Assembly: GCA_030148025.1 (NCBI GenBank)
Contig: JASBUG010000030.1
Location: forward strand, 124,001-188,000
DNA length: 64,000 nt
From: Flavobacteriaceae bacterium
Lineage (GTDB): Bacteria; Bacteroidota; Bacteroidia; Flavobacteriales; Flavobacteriaceae
Direction: 5' to 3'
A program made the position numbers and the translations under genes. How positions within the stretch are numbered: position 1 is the stretch's first letter; each line of letters starts with the position of its first letter. The notes under the pieces were generated by a model. That model did no database searches, was not told the origin of the DNA, and saw only the letters and a list, made by a program, of their open reading frames with translations. Shown here piece after piece: positions 47,307 to 55,326 of the stretch.

Positions 47307-50300
47307 ATGGCGAATAACTTTATAGCAAATAAAAGTCCACAAAAAACCTTAAGTGGTCGCTTAAACAACATTATTAAATTTAGTACCGAGTTACGTTGGT
47401 TAGTAGGTTTCTTTTACTTTTCGGGTTGGAAAGAAGTATACCAAAACCTAAAAAATAATCCTGATATTAAAATACGGTTGTTAGTTGGTTTGCAAGTGGG
47501 CAACCATTTACAAAGTATTTTTGAGCACGATGTACAAGAATTAGATTTAAGTAGCGACGAGTATTTTAACGACTTTATGACCTCTATGGGTTTTGCGGTT
47601 AATAACGAGCAACAAGACACCAAAGAGTTTTACGAGCAGGTACATTTTTTCTTGGATATGATTAAGCAAGAGCGTTTAATTATTAAAAAAACAAGAGAAC
47701 CTAACCACGCTAAACTGTATTTGTTCGAGATGAATGAAGAAGAACGTTCTAAACACAATTTTGAAGGGTATCTAATTACAGGTAGTAGTAACTTAACGCG
47801 TAATGGTTTACACGGTCAACAAGAGTTTAATGTAGAGATTAAAGATTATGGCTATGAAGAAGCTGTTAAATATTTTGAAGAGCTTTGGGAGTTGGCCATA
47901 CCGATTACTGATATAGACCAACGCAAACAACATTTAATAGATTTTATCATACACCGTTCGCAAGCGGCATTAGTACAACCTTTTGATGCCTATGCATTAG
48001 TTTTAAAAACCTATTTAGACCTGCAAAAACAGAAAAAACTAAAACCACAAGTTGAAGCTCTTCTTGAAAAAAATGGTTTTAAGAAGTTTAAATATCAAAC
48101 TCACGCTGTAAACCAAGCATTAGGTATTATAGAAGAAAATAATGGTGTCGTCATAGCAGACGTGGTAGGTTTAGGAAAGTCAGTCATTGCATCCCTAATT
48201 GCTCGTAATTTAGATACCAAAGGTATTATACTTTGTCCACCTGGCTTAATTGGAGATTATAGCGATAAAACAGGTTGGTGGGGTTATGTAAGAAACTTCG
48301 ATTTAAACGGTTGGCACGTGTATAGTCGTGGTCAAGTAGAAAACCTAGCAGAAGATTTAGACGATTCAGATATTGAAACCGTCATAATTGATGAAGCACA
48401 TAGCTTTAGGAATCAAGATACCGCAGCTTACGAAGCTTTAGCACAAATATGTAGAGGGAAACAAGTTATTTTGCTAACAGCAACACCGTTTAACAATTCC
48501 CCTGCTGATATTTTTGCTTTACTGAAATTGTTCATTGTTCCGGGTATGTCTACCATTACTTTGGAAAATAATTTAGAAGGCTTATTTAGAAGCTATACGT
48601 ATCGTTTTAATAAACTATCAGACATCTTAAAAAACTACAATTCCAACAGCCCTGATAAACGAGATAAAGCAGAAAAACTTTATACCAAACTATTAGATGA
48701 AGAATTACCTGTAAATCCTCAAATTGTTCGTCAGGAATCGGCAAGATTAGCCAATAAAATAAAAGAGGTCATATCACCTGTGGTGATTAGAAGAAACCGT
48801 TTAGATTTAGAAAAAGACCACCAATACAGTACAGAGATTGGCGAACTACCAAAAGTTGCACCACCAGAAGAGTTATTTTATTATTTAACAAAATCGCAAT
48901 CTGAATTTTACGACCGTATTGTTAGAGATTACTTTGCAGAAGATGGAGTATTCACAGGAGCTATATACCAACCATCAAGTTACGAAACCATTCAAGATGA
49001 AAGCGGATTGGATATGGAAGGCAACAGAACCTTTCAACAACAACGTAACTTATTCGACTTTATGAGGCGTTTGTTAGTAAAGCGTTTTGAGAGTTCGTTT
49101 GGTGCATTCCAAAAGACCATAGAGCGTTTTATTCACGTTCACGAGGTCGTATTACAATTTATTGAAAATACAGGTGGAAAGTACATTCTAGACAGAGGTT
49201 TGATGGAAAAAATCTATGAGTACGATGAAGATGAAATTATGGATGTACTCTTTAAGTTTGAAAATGATTTATTAAAGAAAAAAACACCTAAAAACACTAC
49301 GGTTTATAAGGTTAAAGACTTTCAAAAAGCTGATGAATTTATAGAAGACATCAATAAAGATTTAAAACTATTCAAAAAAATACGTCAGGAAATTGAAGAG
49401 GAACAATTAGTGGCTAATGACCCTAAAAGAGAAACCATCTACAAAAAAGTAACCGAGATTTTACAAAAAGATAAAAACCGTAAAGTCATTTTGTTTACCG
49501 AATATGTAGATACGGTATTGCATTTAGAAGATTACTTTAGAGAAAAGTTAGGAAGTAAAGTAATTATATGTGATGGTAAGGTTTCTAAAGCATTAGCAAA
49601 AGATTTAGAACGTAATTTTAATGCACAGTACGATGGCTCAAAACACGATAATTTTCAAGTATTGATAACCAGTGATAAACTGTCTGAAGGGTTTAACTTA
49701 AACCGAGCAGGAGCCATTATAAACTACGATATCCCTTGGAATCCAACACGTGTAATACAGCGTGTAGGTCGTATCAATCGTATCGGTAAAAAAGTATTCG
49801 ACCAATTATTTATTTTTAATTTTTTCCCATCAGAAACAGGAGCAGATTTTGTAAAGTCCAGAGAGATTGCCCAACAAAAAATGTTTATGATTCATAATGC
49901 TCTGGGTGAAGATGCTCAAATATTTCATCCAGACGAAGAACCAACTGCAAGTGGTTTATACACTAAAATGAATGATAACCCAGAAGATGATGAAGAGTTA
50001 AATATTATAACCTACGTTAGAAACGAATACAACAAAATAGAAGAAGAGCATCCGGACGTTATTGAGCGTATAGAAAAGTTACCTAATCGTGTAAAAACAT
50101 CAAAAAAGTTTAAGGATGCCAACGTAAATGTACTACGAAAAAAAGGCTTGAGCTTGTTTGCGCAACAAGCGGAAACCAAAGAAAATACATCTGTAGAAAG
50201 CTTAACTTTTGAAAATTTCTTACAATTTGTTGAGTGCGAACACGGAACAAAACGAGTACCAATGTCAGAGCTTTTTTGGCCTGTATACGAAACCATTAAA

Positions 50301-50654
50301 GACCATAAGGAAAGAATACGTTCTAACAATTCAGATTTAGCAATCGAAAAGAAAGCGCACGATAATTTAAAAGTGGCTTTAAAAGTAATTGATGCTTCAG
50401 AAGAAGAAAATATAAACTTCATCAAAACTATCATTAAAGATATTAAGCATTACTACACAATGCCTAAATACACATTAAGGCGTTTAGCATTTGATGTGTT
50501 AAGTCCAAGTTCAGCTAAAGCTAAATGGAATCAATTTTATAAAGAGTTAGACTACATAAAGAATAGATATGGTGTAGGTTATCTCGACAAGGTTTTAGAG
50601 AAAGTAAAAGATAAGAAAGAAGAGGTAATTATCGCTATTGAGAATAGAAATTAA
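47307..50654 (+). CDS. PLD-nuclease/SNF2-type helicase fusion protein
   Basis: The 1115-residue protein begins with a phospholipase D-type nuclease domain: HAKLYLF near residue 134 and GSSNLTRNG near residue 159 give one HxK...N motif, so a dimer would form the active site. The helicase part follows with DVVGLGKSVIA (Walker A, near 285), IIDEAHSF (near 362), LLTATPFNNSP, and the C-terminal lobe SDKLSEGFNL and QRVGRINRIGKK near 820. The last 200 residues are helical and charged. In restriction systems PLD domains cleave DNA and the helicase translocates; with the methylase gene just upstream this is the likely restriction subunit. DrmD of class 1 DISARM is a relative, but no drmA, drmB or drmC is present. 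Confidence 0.85.
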   Translation: MANNFIANKSPQKTLSGRLNNIIKFSTELRWLVGFFYFSGWKEVYQNLKNNPDIKIRLLVGLQVGNHLQSIFEHDVQELDLSSDEYFNDFMTSMGFAVNNEQQDTKEFYEQVHFFLDMIKQERLIIKKTREPNHAKLYLFEMNEEERSKHNFEGYLITGSSNLTRNGLHGQQEFNVEIKDYGYEEAVKYFEELWELAIPITDIDQRKQHLIDFIIHRSQAALVQPFDAYALVLKTYLDLQKQKKLKPQVEALLEKNGFKKFKYQTHAVNQALGIIEENNGVVIADVVGLGKSVIASLIARNLDTKGIILCPPGLIGDYSDKTGWWGYVRNFDLNGWHVYSRGQVENLAEDLDDSDIETVIIDEAHSFRNQDTAAYEALAQICRGKQVILLTATPFNNSPADIFALLKLFIVPGMSTITLENNLEGLFRSYTYRFNKLSDILKNYNSNSPDKRDKAEKLYTKLLDEELPVNPQIVRQESARLANKIKEVISPVVIRRNRLDLEKDHQYSTEIGELPKVAPPEELFYYLTKSQSEFYDRIVRDYFAEDGVFTGAIYQPSSYETIQDESGLDMEGNRTFQQQRNLFDFMRRLLVKRFESSFGAFQKTIERFIHVHEVVLQFIENTGGKYILDRGLMEKIYEYDEDEIMDVLFKFENDLLKKKTPKNTTVYKVKDFQKADEFIEDINKDLKLFKKIRQEIEEEQLVANDPKRETIYKKVTEILQKDKNRKVILFTEYVDTVLHLEDYFREKLGSKVIICDGKVSKALAKDLERNFNAQYDGSKHDNFQVLITSDKLSEGFNLNRAGAIINYDIPWNPTRVIQRVGRINRIGKKVFDQLFIFNFFPSETGADFVKSREIAQQKMFMIHNALGEDAQIFHPDEEPTASGLYTKMNDNPEDDEELNIITYVRNEYNKIEEEHPDVIERIEKLPNRVKTSKKFKDANVNVLRKKGLSLFAQQAETKENTSVESLTFENFLQFVECEHGTKRVPMSELFWPVYETIKDHKERIRSNNSDLAIEKKAHDNLKVALKVIDASEEENINFIKTIIKDIKHYYTMPKYTLRRLAFDVLSPSSAKAKWNQFYKELDYIKNRYGVGYLDKVLEKVKDKKEEVIIAIENRN

Positions 50655-50718
50655 AATTGTAAATAAGACTTATAAATAGTTAAACAAATTAAAAAAAATA
50701 AACCTACAGGTTGATTTA

Positions 50719-51267
50719 ATGAAAATAATTGATACATTTGCAGTAGTGGAAGAGAGCTTGTATTCGGTACAATATGATACAGAAGCTACACACGAATTTG
50801 CAAAATGTTTTGAATTATGGAACGATCCAGTCTACTTACGGGAGTTTTTCGAGCAACACCAAGAAGATTTAGACAATGTGTTTTGGAATGGCATCACAAT
50901 TGATGAAGCTATTATTAAAACACGTGAAGACGCTAAATTATTTGAGCAAGAATTATTAGAAATTGCTGAACTTGGAAAAACCGAAAAACTTGAAACATTA
51001 TCTACACTATTTGAACCACTCTCAACAGGAGTTATTGAAGATTATGAAAAAGACAAAGCCAAAGGAATCATTAAACCCAGTTGGCTTCGCATCTATGCCA
51101 TTAGAGTTGATGTCAACTTATTTGTAGTTTCAGGAGGTGCAATTAAATTAACACCAACTATGAACGAAACAGACCATTTAATTCTTGAATTGGATAAACT
51201 TGAAATAACAAAACAATTTTTACTCGACGAAGAGAATGACCAATTAGATTTTGTAGAGTCGTATTAA
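50719..51267 (+). CDS. Candidate toxin of a toxin-antitoxin-chaperone (TAC) operon
   Basis: The 182-residue protein has no clear signature. Its C-terminal third has LRIYAIRVD, a GGAIKLT turn and ELDKLE, which recalls the strand-turn-strand of RelE/HigB-fold ribosome-dependent RNases, although the classical catalytic residues are not obvious. The first part is helical and acidic. It is first in a row with an XRE-type HTH gene (29 bp downstream) and a SecB-like gene, the gene order of mycobacterial HigB-HigA-SecB TAC systems. It follows the PLD-helicase gene by 64 bp. The toxin function is inferred from order and partners. Confidence 0.55.
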   Translation: MKIIDTFAVVEESLYSVQYDTEATHEFAKCFELWNDPVYLREFFEQHQEDLDNVFWNGITIDEAIIKTREDAKLFEQELLEIAELGKTEKLETLSTLFEPLSTGVIEDYEKDKAKGIIKPSWLRIYAIRVDVNLFVVSGGAIKLTPTMNETDHLILELDKLEITKQFLLDEENDQLDFVESY

Positions 51268-51296
51268 ACACACAAAACAGCACACACCACAACGTT

Positions 51297-51815
51297 ATGA
51301 GCATAAACAACATCAAAAATAAATTACTAAAGAACTCAAAAAAGGATACTGCTTGGTTAGAAAAAGCCAAATGGAGAAAGGAAAATGAAGAGTGGCTTGA
51401 TATTTCTTTCAAAATTGCAGTTAAAGTATTGTCTGCCTTAAAAGCAAATAAGGCTACAGATATATATCCTAAAAGCCAAAAGGAATTGGCAGAGGCTTTA
51501 GACTGCTCACCACAATACATAAGTAAACTATTAAAAGGTCAAGAACGTTTAGGAATTGATACCATTACCAAAGTAGGTAAAATATTAGGTGTAAAGCTAA
51601 TTGAAGTACCTCAAGAGGAAGTCAAGAAAGAAGAAATGCTTTCAACCGAAGATAAGTTTACAGTTACTATTAAGACCAAAGAGTTAATGCGTTTCAAATA
51701 TCATTTTGAAAAATTAATTCAAGAGGATAACGAGTTGTCTTTTGATTATAGTGAAATGGTAGAAACATCAACTTATGTGCGTCGTGGAGATAATCATTTA
51801 AAGGTAGTGGCATAA
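51297..51815 (+). CDS. XRE-family HTH protein, candidate chaperone-dependent antitoxin
   Basis: The 172-residue protein has an N-terminal helical stretch (residues 17-60, with KAKWRKENEEWLDISFKIAV) and an XRE HTH, SQKELAEALDCSPQYISKLL with LGIDTITKVGKILGVK (residues 60-105). Residues 120-172 are a separate strand-rich tail that could act as the chaperone-binding (ChAD) extension known from TAC antitoxins. It would repress the operon and neutralise the upstream product. Its stop overlaps the next start by one base (TAATG), which couples its synthesis to the chaperone. Confidence 0.7.
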   Translation: MSINNIKNKLLKNSKKDTAWLEKAKWRKENEEWLDISFKIAVKVLSALKANKATDIYPKSQKELAEALDCSPQYISKLLKGQERLGIDTITKVGKILGVKLIEVPQEEVKKEEMLSTEDKFTVTIKTKELMRFKYHFEKLIQEDNELSFDYSEMVETSTYVRRGDNHLKVVA

Positions 51816-52255
51816 TGTCTGATAAAATAGGATTTTCATTAAAGAAAATAACAACAGAGCAATTTGCAATAATTGAATCTGCTTTTAAAGAAGGGGAAGA
51901 TGTACAATTTAGCGTAAACGCTAAATATGGCATTAATGAAAAAGACAAAATGGTAGCGGTTTTTGTATCACCAGCATTTTATCAAGATAAAAAAGCATTT
52001 TTAGTATTGGAAATAGCGTGTCATTTCAAAATTGTAGATGATGCTTGGGAAAGTTTTAAAAATAAAGACAAAACCAAATTGACTATTCCTGTTGGTTTTA
52101 TTCGTCATTTAATTATGTTAACCATTGGTACGGCAAGAGGTGTTTTACATAGCAGAACGGAAAATACGCCTTTTAATGACTTCTTAATGCCTACAATCAA
52201 TGTTACCGAAATAGTGAAATCTGGAGTAGCATTCGATTTAAAGTCTAAAGCTTAA
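51815..52255 (+). CDS. SecB-like protein, candidate chaperone of the TAC operon
   Basis: In this 146-residue protein, the strands VQFSVNAKYGINE, MVAVFVSP and AFLVLEIACHFKIV are followed by PVGFIRHLIMLTIGTARGVL and a C-terminal NTPFNDFLMPTINVTEIV. This matches the SecB layout (four-strand sheet, long helix, then RGxFPxLxLxPxNF-like segment). In TAC systems a SecB-like chaperone binds the antitoxin tail and keeps it from aggregation and proteolysis. The start shares a base with the antitoxin stop. A free SecB of general export has a longer acidic tail, absent here. The family call is by pattern only; a profile search would settle it. Confidence 0.7.
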   Translation: MSDKIGFSLKKITTEQFAIIESAFKEGEDVQFSVNAKYGINEKDKMVAVFVSPAFYQDKKAFLVLEIACHFKIVDDAWESFKNKDKTKLTIPVGFIRHLIMLTIGTARGVLHSRTENTPFNDFLMPTINVTEIVKSGVAFDLKSKA

Positions 52256-52343
52256 AGCGATTATGCACTTATAATTCGGCATTATTTTTGCATAAATACA
52301 TATTAAACAAGGTATTACAGTACAAGATTACTGTTAATAAAAA

Positions 52344-52387
52344 GTAAACAATTTTGTTTACTAATCTATTTATACATACATTTGTAT
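52344..52387 (+). promoter_or_regulatory. Promoter with two overlapping palindromes before the AbiE-type antitoxin
   Basis: TTG (52354-52356) and TACATTTG (52377-52384) are spaced by 20 bp, a good -33/-7 pair for Bacteroidota. The -33 box lies in a palindrome GTAAACAA-TT-TTGTTTAC (52344-52361) and the -7 box in ATACA-TT-TGTAT (52376-52387). Binding of the HTH antitoxin there would block transcription. The start codon is 17 bp downstream of the -7 box. Confidence 0.7.
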
Positions 52388-52401
52388 AACACAAAAAACT
52401 T

Positions 52402-52911
52402 ATGTTACCTAAAATAGCTAAAATAAAAGGCATACACCCAGGGCTAATATTACACCGCGAAATAAAGCGTAATAATATTAAAAGCTCTCAATTAGCTATG
52501 GCTATAGGTGAGCATAAACAAACCATTAGTGCTATTATAAATCAAAAGAGAGGTATTAATCCAGAGCTATCAATTAAGTTGGCAGATTACTTTCATACAG
52601 AAGAAGATTATTTTATGATGCTACAAGCAGGGTATGAAGTAAAAAGTAAATTAACTGAAAATAGTAAAAGAACACCAAATCTAAACAATATTAGAAAAGT
52701 CCTATTTTGGGATACATCATTTGATAAAATAGATTGGAACAAAAATAAACGTGCCATTATTAAAAGAGTTTTAGAACGTGGTAATGATAAAGAAATCAAC
52801 GAAATCATAAAATTCTACGGTAAAAGAACAGTTTCAAGAATAGCAAAGTCTATTAAACAATCCCGTTTATCTACATTTCAAAAAAATGCAGAAGACTTTC
52901 AACTTATTTAA
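52402..52911 (+). CDS. HigA-like HTH fused to an AbiEi/DUF6922-like domain, antitoxin
   Basis: The 169-residue protein has a HigA/plasmid-maintenance type XRE domain (residues 10-75: GIHPGLILHREIKRNN, SQLAMAIGEHKQTISAIINQ) and a C-terminal part with VLFWDTSFDKIDWNKNKRA and RVLERGNDKEINEIIKFYGK (residues 100-150), a pattern I know as the partner of AbiEii-type toxins in Bacteroidota. It should bind the nucleotidyltransferase toxin functionally and repress its own promoter at the two palindromes upstream. It is 7 bp before the toxin gene. Confidence 0.78.
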   Translation: MLPKIAKIKGIHPGLILHREIKRNNIKSSQLAMAIGEHKQTISAIINQKRGINPELSIKLADYFHTEEDYFMMLQAGYEVKSKLTENSKRTPNLNNIRKVLFWDTSFDKIDWNKNKRAIIKRVLERGNDKEINEIIKFYGKRTVSRIAKSIKQSRLSTFQKNAEDFQLI

Positions 52912-52918
52912 GTTTTAA

Positions 52919-53578
52919 ATGCCTTTATACCTTAATACCGTTTCCGATTTACTTTGGGAATCTTTAAATACCCTAATGACTATTGAAGAATTTAATAGTT
53001 TTAGATTAGTTGGTGGTACATCATTAAGTTTACAACAAGGACATAGAGAGTCTGTTGATATTGATTTATTCACAGATGAAGAATATGGCAGTATCGACTT
53101 TAATCGTTTAGAAGAAATTTTAAATGATGTATTTCCTTATGTAGTAACATCTTCTGTAGGTGAAGTTGTTTTTGGTAGGTCTTATTTTGTTGGTGAAGAT
53201 GAAGATAATGCACTTAAATTGGACATATATTATACAGATCCTTTTGTTTTTCCATTATTAGAAGAAGGCAATATACGTTTAGCAGCTAATGAAGAAATTG
53301 CAGCAATGAAGTTTGAGGTTATTGCTAATGGTGGTCGGAAAAAAGATTTTTGGGACATACACGAGCTTTTAGATGTGTTTACTTTAGAGCAAATGTTAAA
53401 CTTCTATGAACAACGAAATCCTTATGGTGCTACAAGAGAAGAGCTTTTAGTACAATGTATAGACTTTTCTTTAGCTGAAGATGATTTAACACCAAATTGT
53501 TATAAAGACAAAGTTTGGGAACTTATCAAATTAGATATAGAGGAACAAGTACAAAATTTAACTGAAGACGAAGATTAG
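52919..53578 (+). CDS. AbiEii/AbiGii-type nucleotidyltransferase toxin
   Basis: The 219-residue protein has the family signature LVGGTSLSLQQGHRESVDID with LF following (residues 31-52), then KLDIYYTDPF and IAAMKFEVIANGGRKKDFWD with IHELL. These contain the nucleotide-transferase GGTxLxL, the DxD metal site and the Lys/Arg cluster. AbiEii toxins transfer nucleotides to target molecules (tRNA in MenT relatives) and cause abortive infection when phage attack. It is paired with the HTH antitoxin 7 bp upstream. The gene is the last in the cargo before the non-coding region. Confidence 0.88.
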   Translation: MPLYLNTVSDLLWESLNTLMTIEEFNSFRLVGGTSLSLQQGHRESVDIDLFTDEEYGSIDFNRLEEILNDVFPYVVTSSVGEVVFGRSYFVGEDEDNALKLDIYYTDPFVFPLLEEGNIRLAANEEIAAMKFEVIANGGRKKDFWDIHELLDVFTLEQMLNFYEQRNPYGATREELLVQCIDFSLAEDDLTPNCYKDKVWELIKLDIEEQVQNLTEDED

Positions 53579-54317
53579 GCTAATAATTGCCCCACTACAA
53601 GCACTTGCGCTTCCGTTTGTTACGTTGCTCTTCACGCACGCAATCACAAGAGCTTCCGTTCCCCACAGTACAAGTTGCAATATTTTCCACACCTTGCTAT
53701 CGCAAGACGCTACAAAATTCCAACCTGTACTTTTGCCTTTGCGCTCAATTCCGTAAGAGCAGGTAAAGCGGTGTTCGTCAGCTGTTCCATTTTGTTCCAT
53801 AAAGCATAATCACAAATACTCTCGTTGGTCGTATTGGTGCTTACCATATATAGCGCTACTGCGGTGACACATCCTCGTTAGCACTATATATTTGCTTTAT
53901 TTCACACACTACACAGCTTCCTCACCCGTAGCTACTCTTGCACCCCAAACCCCAATAAGGTGTTCGCTTGTAGCTCACAAAACATTAATTGGGGTACAAC
54001 CGCTACTTAATAATTTGGCTCGCCTGCTGTTCGCTTCGGGCTAATCGGGTTGTCACTGTTTTTGAGTAGCACATTTCATAATTCAATTAACAATTGAAAT
54101 AATAAGTCAAGTTAAAAAACAACATCCGAATCAAAAACACCGCCAACCCTGCGTGTACCACGTAGTTATGGCAGCTTTACGCTAAAGCTTCAAGCTATCC
54201 ACCATAACACCCTTGCTCAACTCGCTGGCGGCTCGCTTTATAGTTACAGCAATCCATTCTCGCTGCGCTTCATTCCTTGCTGTACTATAGCTGCGCTTGT
54301 TTACCTGCTTAAAAAAA
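53579..54317. other. 740-bp gene-free region with several long inverted repeats
   Basis: No believable gene is present and the base composition is visibly richer in G and C than the flanking genes. Inverted repeats include TATATAGCGCTA/TAGCACTATATA (53847-53858 and 53879-53890), CCCCAAT/ATTGGGG (53950-53956 and 53988-53994), TTCAATT-AAC-AATTGAA (54082-54098), GTTATGG/CCATAAC (54165-54171 and 54202-54208) and TATAGTTACAGCAA paired with TTGCTGTACTATA (54239-54252 and 54277-54289). An origin, transfer site or structured RNAs are possible; none can be chosen from the sequence. Confidence 0.6.
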
Positions 54318-54917
54318 TTACCAAACATCTAATTTTTTACGCATTTCATAATCTGACAATTCTATTTCCTCTTTAAAAGAAAATTCTCGTTTAGCTATTG
54401 CTTCCGCTTTTCTAATTTGCCAATACTCATTAAATAATCCACTTTGAAGAGTTAGTGTAATGATTTGTTTATCAGTTTCAAACCGATGGGATATAGACTC
54501 AACATAATACAGTTCAGTACTTAATATGCCCTCAACAAATGGTAATGTAATATTCTCACCAACTTTTGGAATGTATTTGATATTCTTGAATGTGAAAAAA
54601 GCTGAATCACGCCAATTTTTGATATAACATTCAACAATAACATTATTAAACTCTAAAAAGGGTTCCGTATCATACTCAAAGAGATTTTCATATAGTTTCT
54701 TAATTCGTTTTCTAATATGATAATCTTTAATACCTGTGGCTTCTTTTATGCTTCTAACGGTAGGTAAAGGTGTTTCATCATCATAATAAAAATCTTTACT
54801 CATTAGATAGTTCAGTATATCCCGATAATCCTCATTGTCGTTATACTTTTTATATAATTGCTCTTTGATAGAAAGTATTGATAACATTACTTTTCTAAAG
54901 GGAATTTTAATTTCCAT
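54318..54917 (-). CDS. Unknown 199-aa protein, possibly winged-helix
   Basis: The product is cytosolic and charged. Residues 20-85 hold helices with LPTVRSIKEATGIKDYHIRK, which reads like a winged-helix recognition segment, followed by a beta-rich part (residues 90-170: VIVECYIKNW, FTFKNIKYIPKVGENITLP). No named family was recognised. It is the only minus-strand gene inside the element and lies between the structured non-coding region and the second gene-free stretch. It starts at ATG 54917; the 30 bases after that are A-rich. Confidence 0.6.
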   Translation of the reverse strand: MEIKIPFRKVMLSILSIKEQLYKKYNDNEDYRDILNYLMSKDFYYDDETPLPTVRSIKEATGIKDYHIRKRIKKLYENLFEYDTEPFLEFNNVIVECYIKNWRDSAFFTFKNIKYIPKVGENITLPFVEGILSTELYYVESISHRFETDKQIITLTLQSGLFNEYWQIRKAEAIAKREFSFKEEIELSDYEMRKKLDVW

Positions 54918-55326
54918 AATACTTAAATTTTATTGATTGTCATTAAAATAAAAAAAAAGACCACAAATTTAGCAGGCTTCCATAAGCCAACGCTTTATGC
55001 CGAAAAGGTCAAGCCCTTCGGGTTTTGAAAAAAATATTGCACCTATCTCGGTGCATTTTTCAAAAACCTTTTCTTGCAGCAATATTTTTCACTAAAAACC
55101 TTGTCGTCATAGCCACTACCTGCAAGTTATTTGTTTTCTTTTTTTCGTTTTCTTTTTTTAAAATAATAAAGGTTTGGGGTTCGTTTCATTTTGCGACAAT
55201 AGAGGCTAAACGATGTTGAAAAGTTCTATAAGGCATCAATTTTGCGTATACTTGATGAAAGGGTAATTAACTCGAATCAAGTCCGTACCAAGTCCGAATG
55301 AACGTTAATTTAAATTTATAAATGTT
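54918..55326. other. 409-bp leader region with nested hairpins before the DUF6266 gene
   Basis: Hairpins include CATAAGCCAACGCTTTATG, GAAAAAAATATTGCACC...GGTGCATTTTTC (about 55028-55063), a second GCAATATTTTTC arm at 55080-55091 that can compete for the first, and CATCAA...TTGATG (55234-55239 and 55252-55257). A 64-codon reading frame at 55025-55219 is low-complexity (Phe, Lys) and overlaps the hairpins, so I do not count it as a gene. The region may control the DUF6266 gene. Confidence 0.5.

Noticed and set aside
44115-50654. DISARM or BREX system
   Set aside because: No drmA, drmB or drmC, and no brxC, pglZ or brxA genes are present; only a methylase and a PLD-SNF2 protein are found.
47307-50654. 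Type I restriction HsdR subunit
   Set aside because: The nuclease part is PLD-type with HxK, not the PD-(D/E)xK HsdR N-terminus, and there is no separate hsdS gene.
53558-53800. 80-codon minus-strand frame overlapping the AbiEii gene end
   Set aside because: It runs over the toxin gene's stop and into the structured region; composition unlike the other proteins and no recognisable motif.
53579-54317. CRISPR array
   Set aside because: The repeats are inverted pairs with different arms and there is no regular direct repeat-spacer pattern; no cas genes are in the window.
55025-55219. 64-codon plus-strand reading frame
   Set aside because: Phe/Lys low-complexity translation lying on top of hairpins; no start context and no family pattern.
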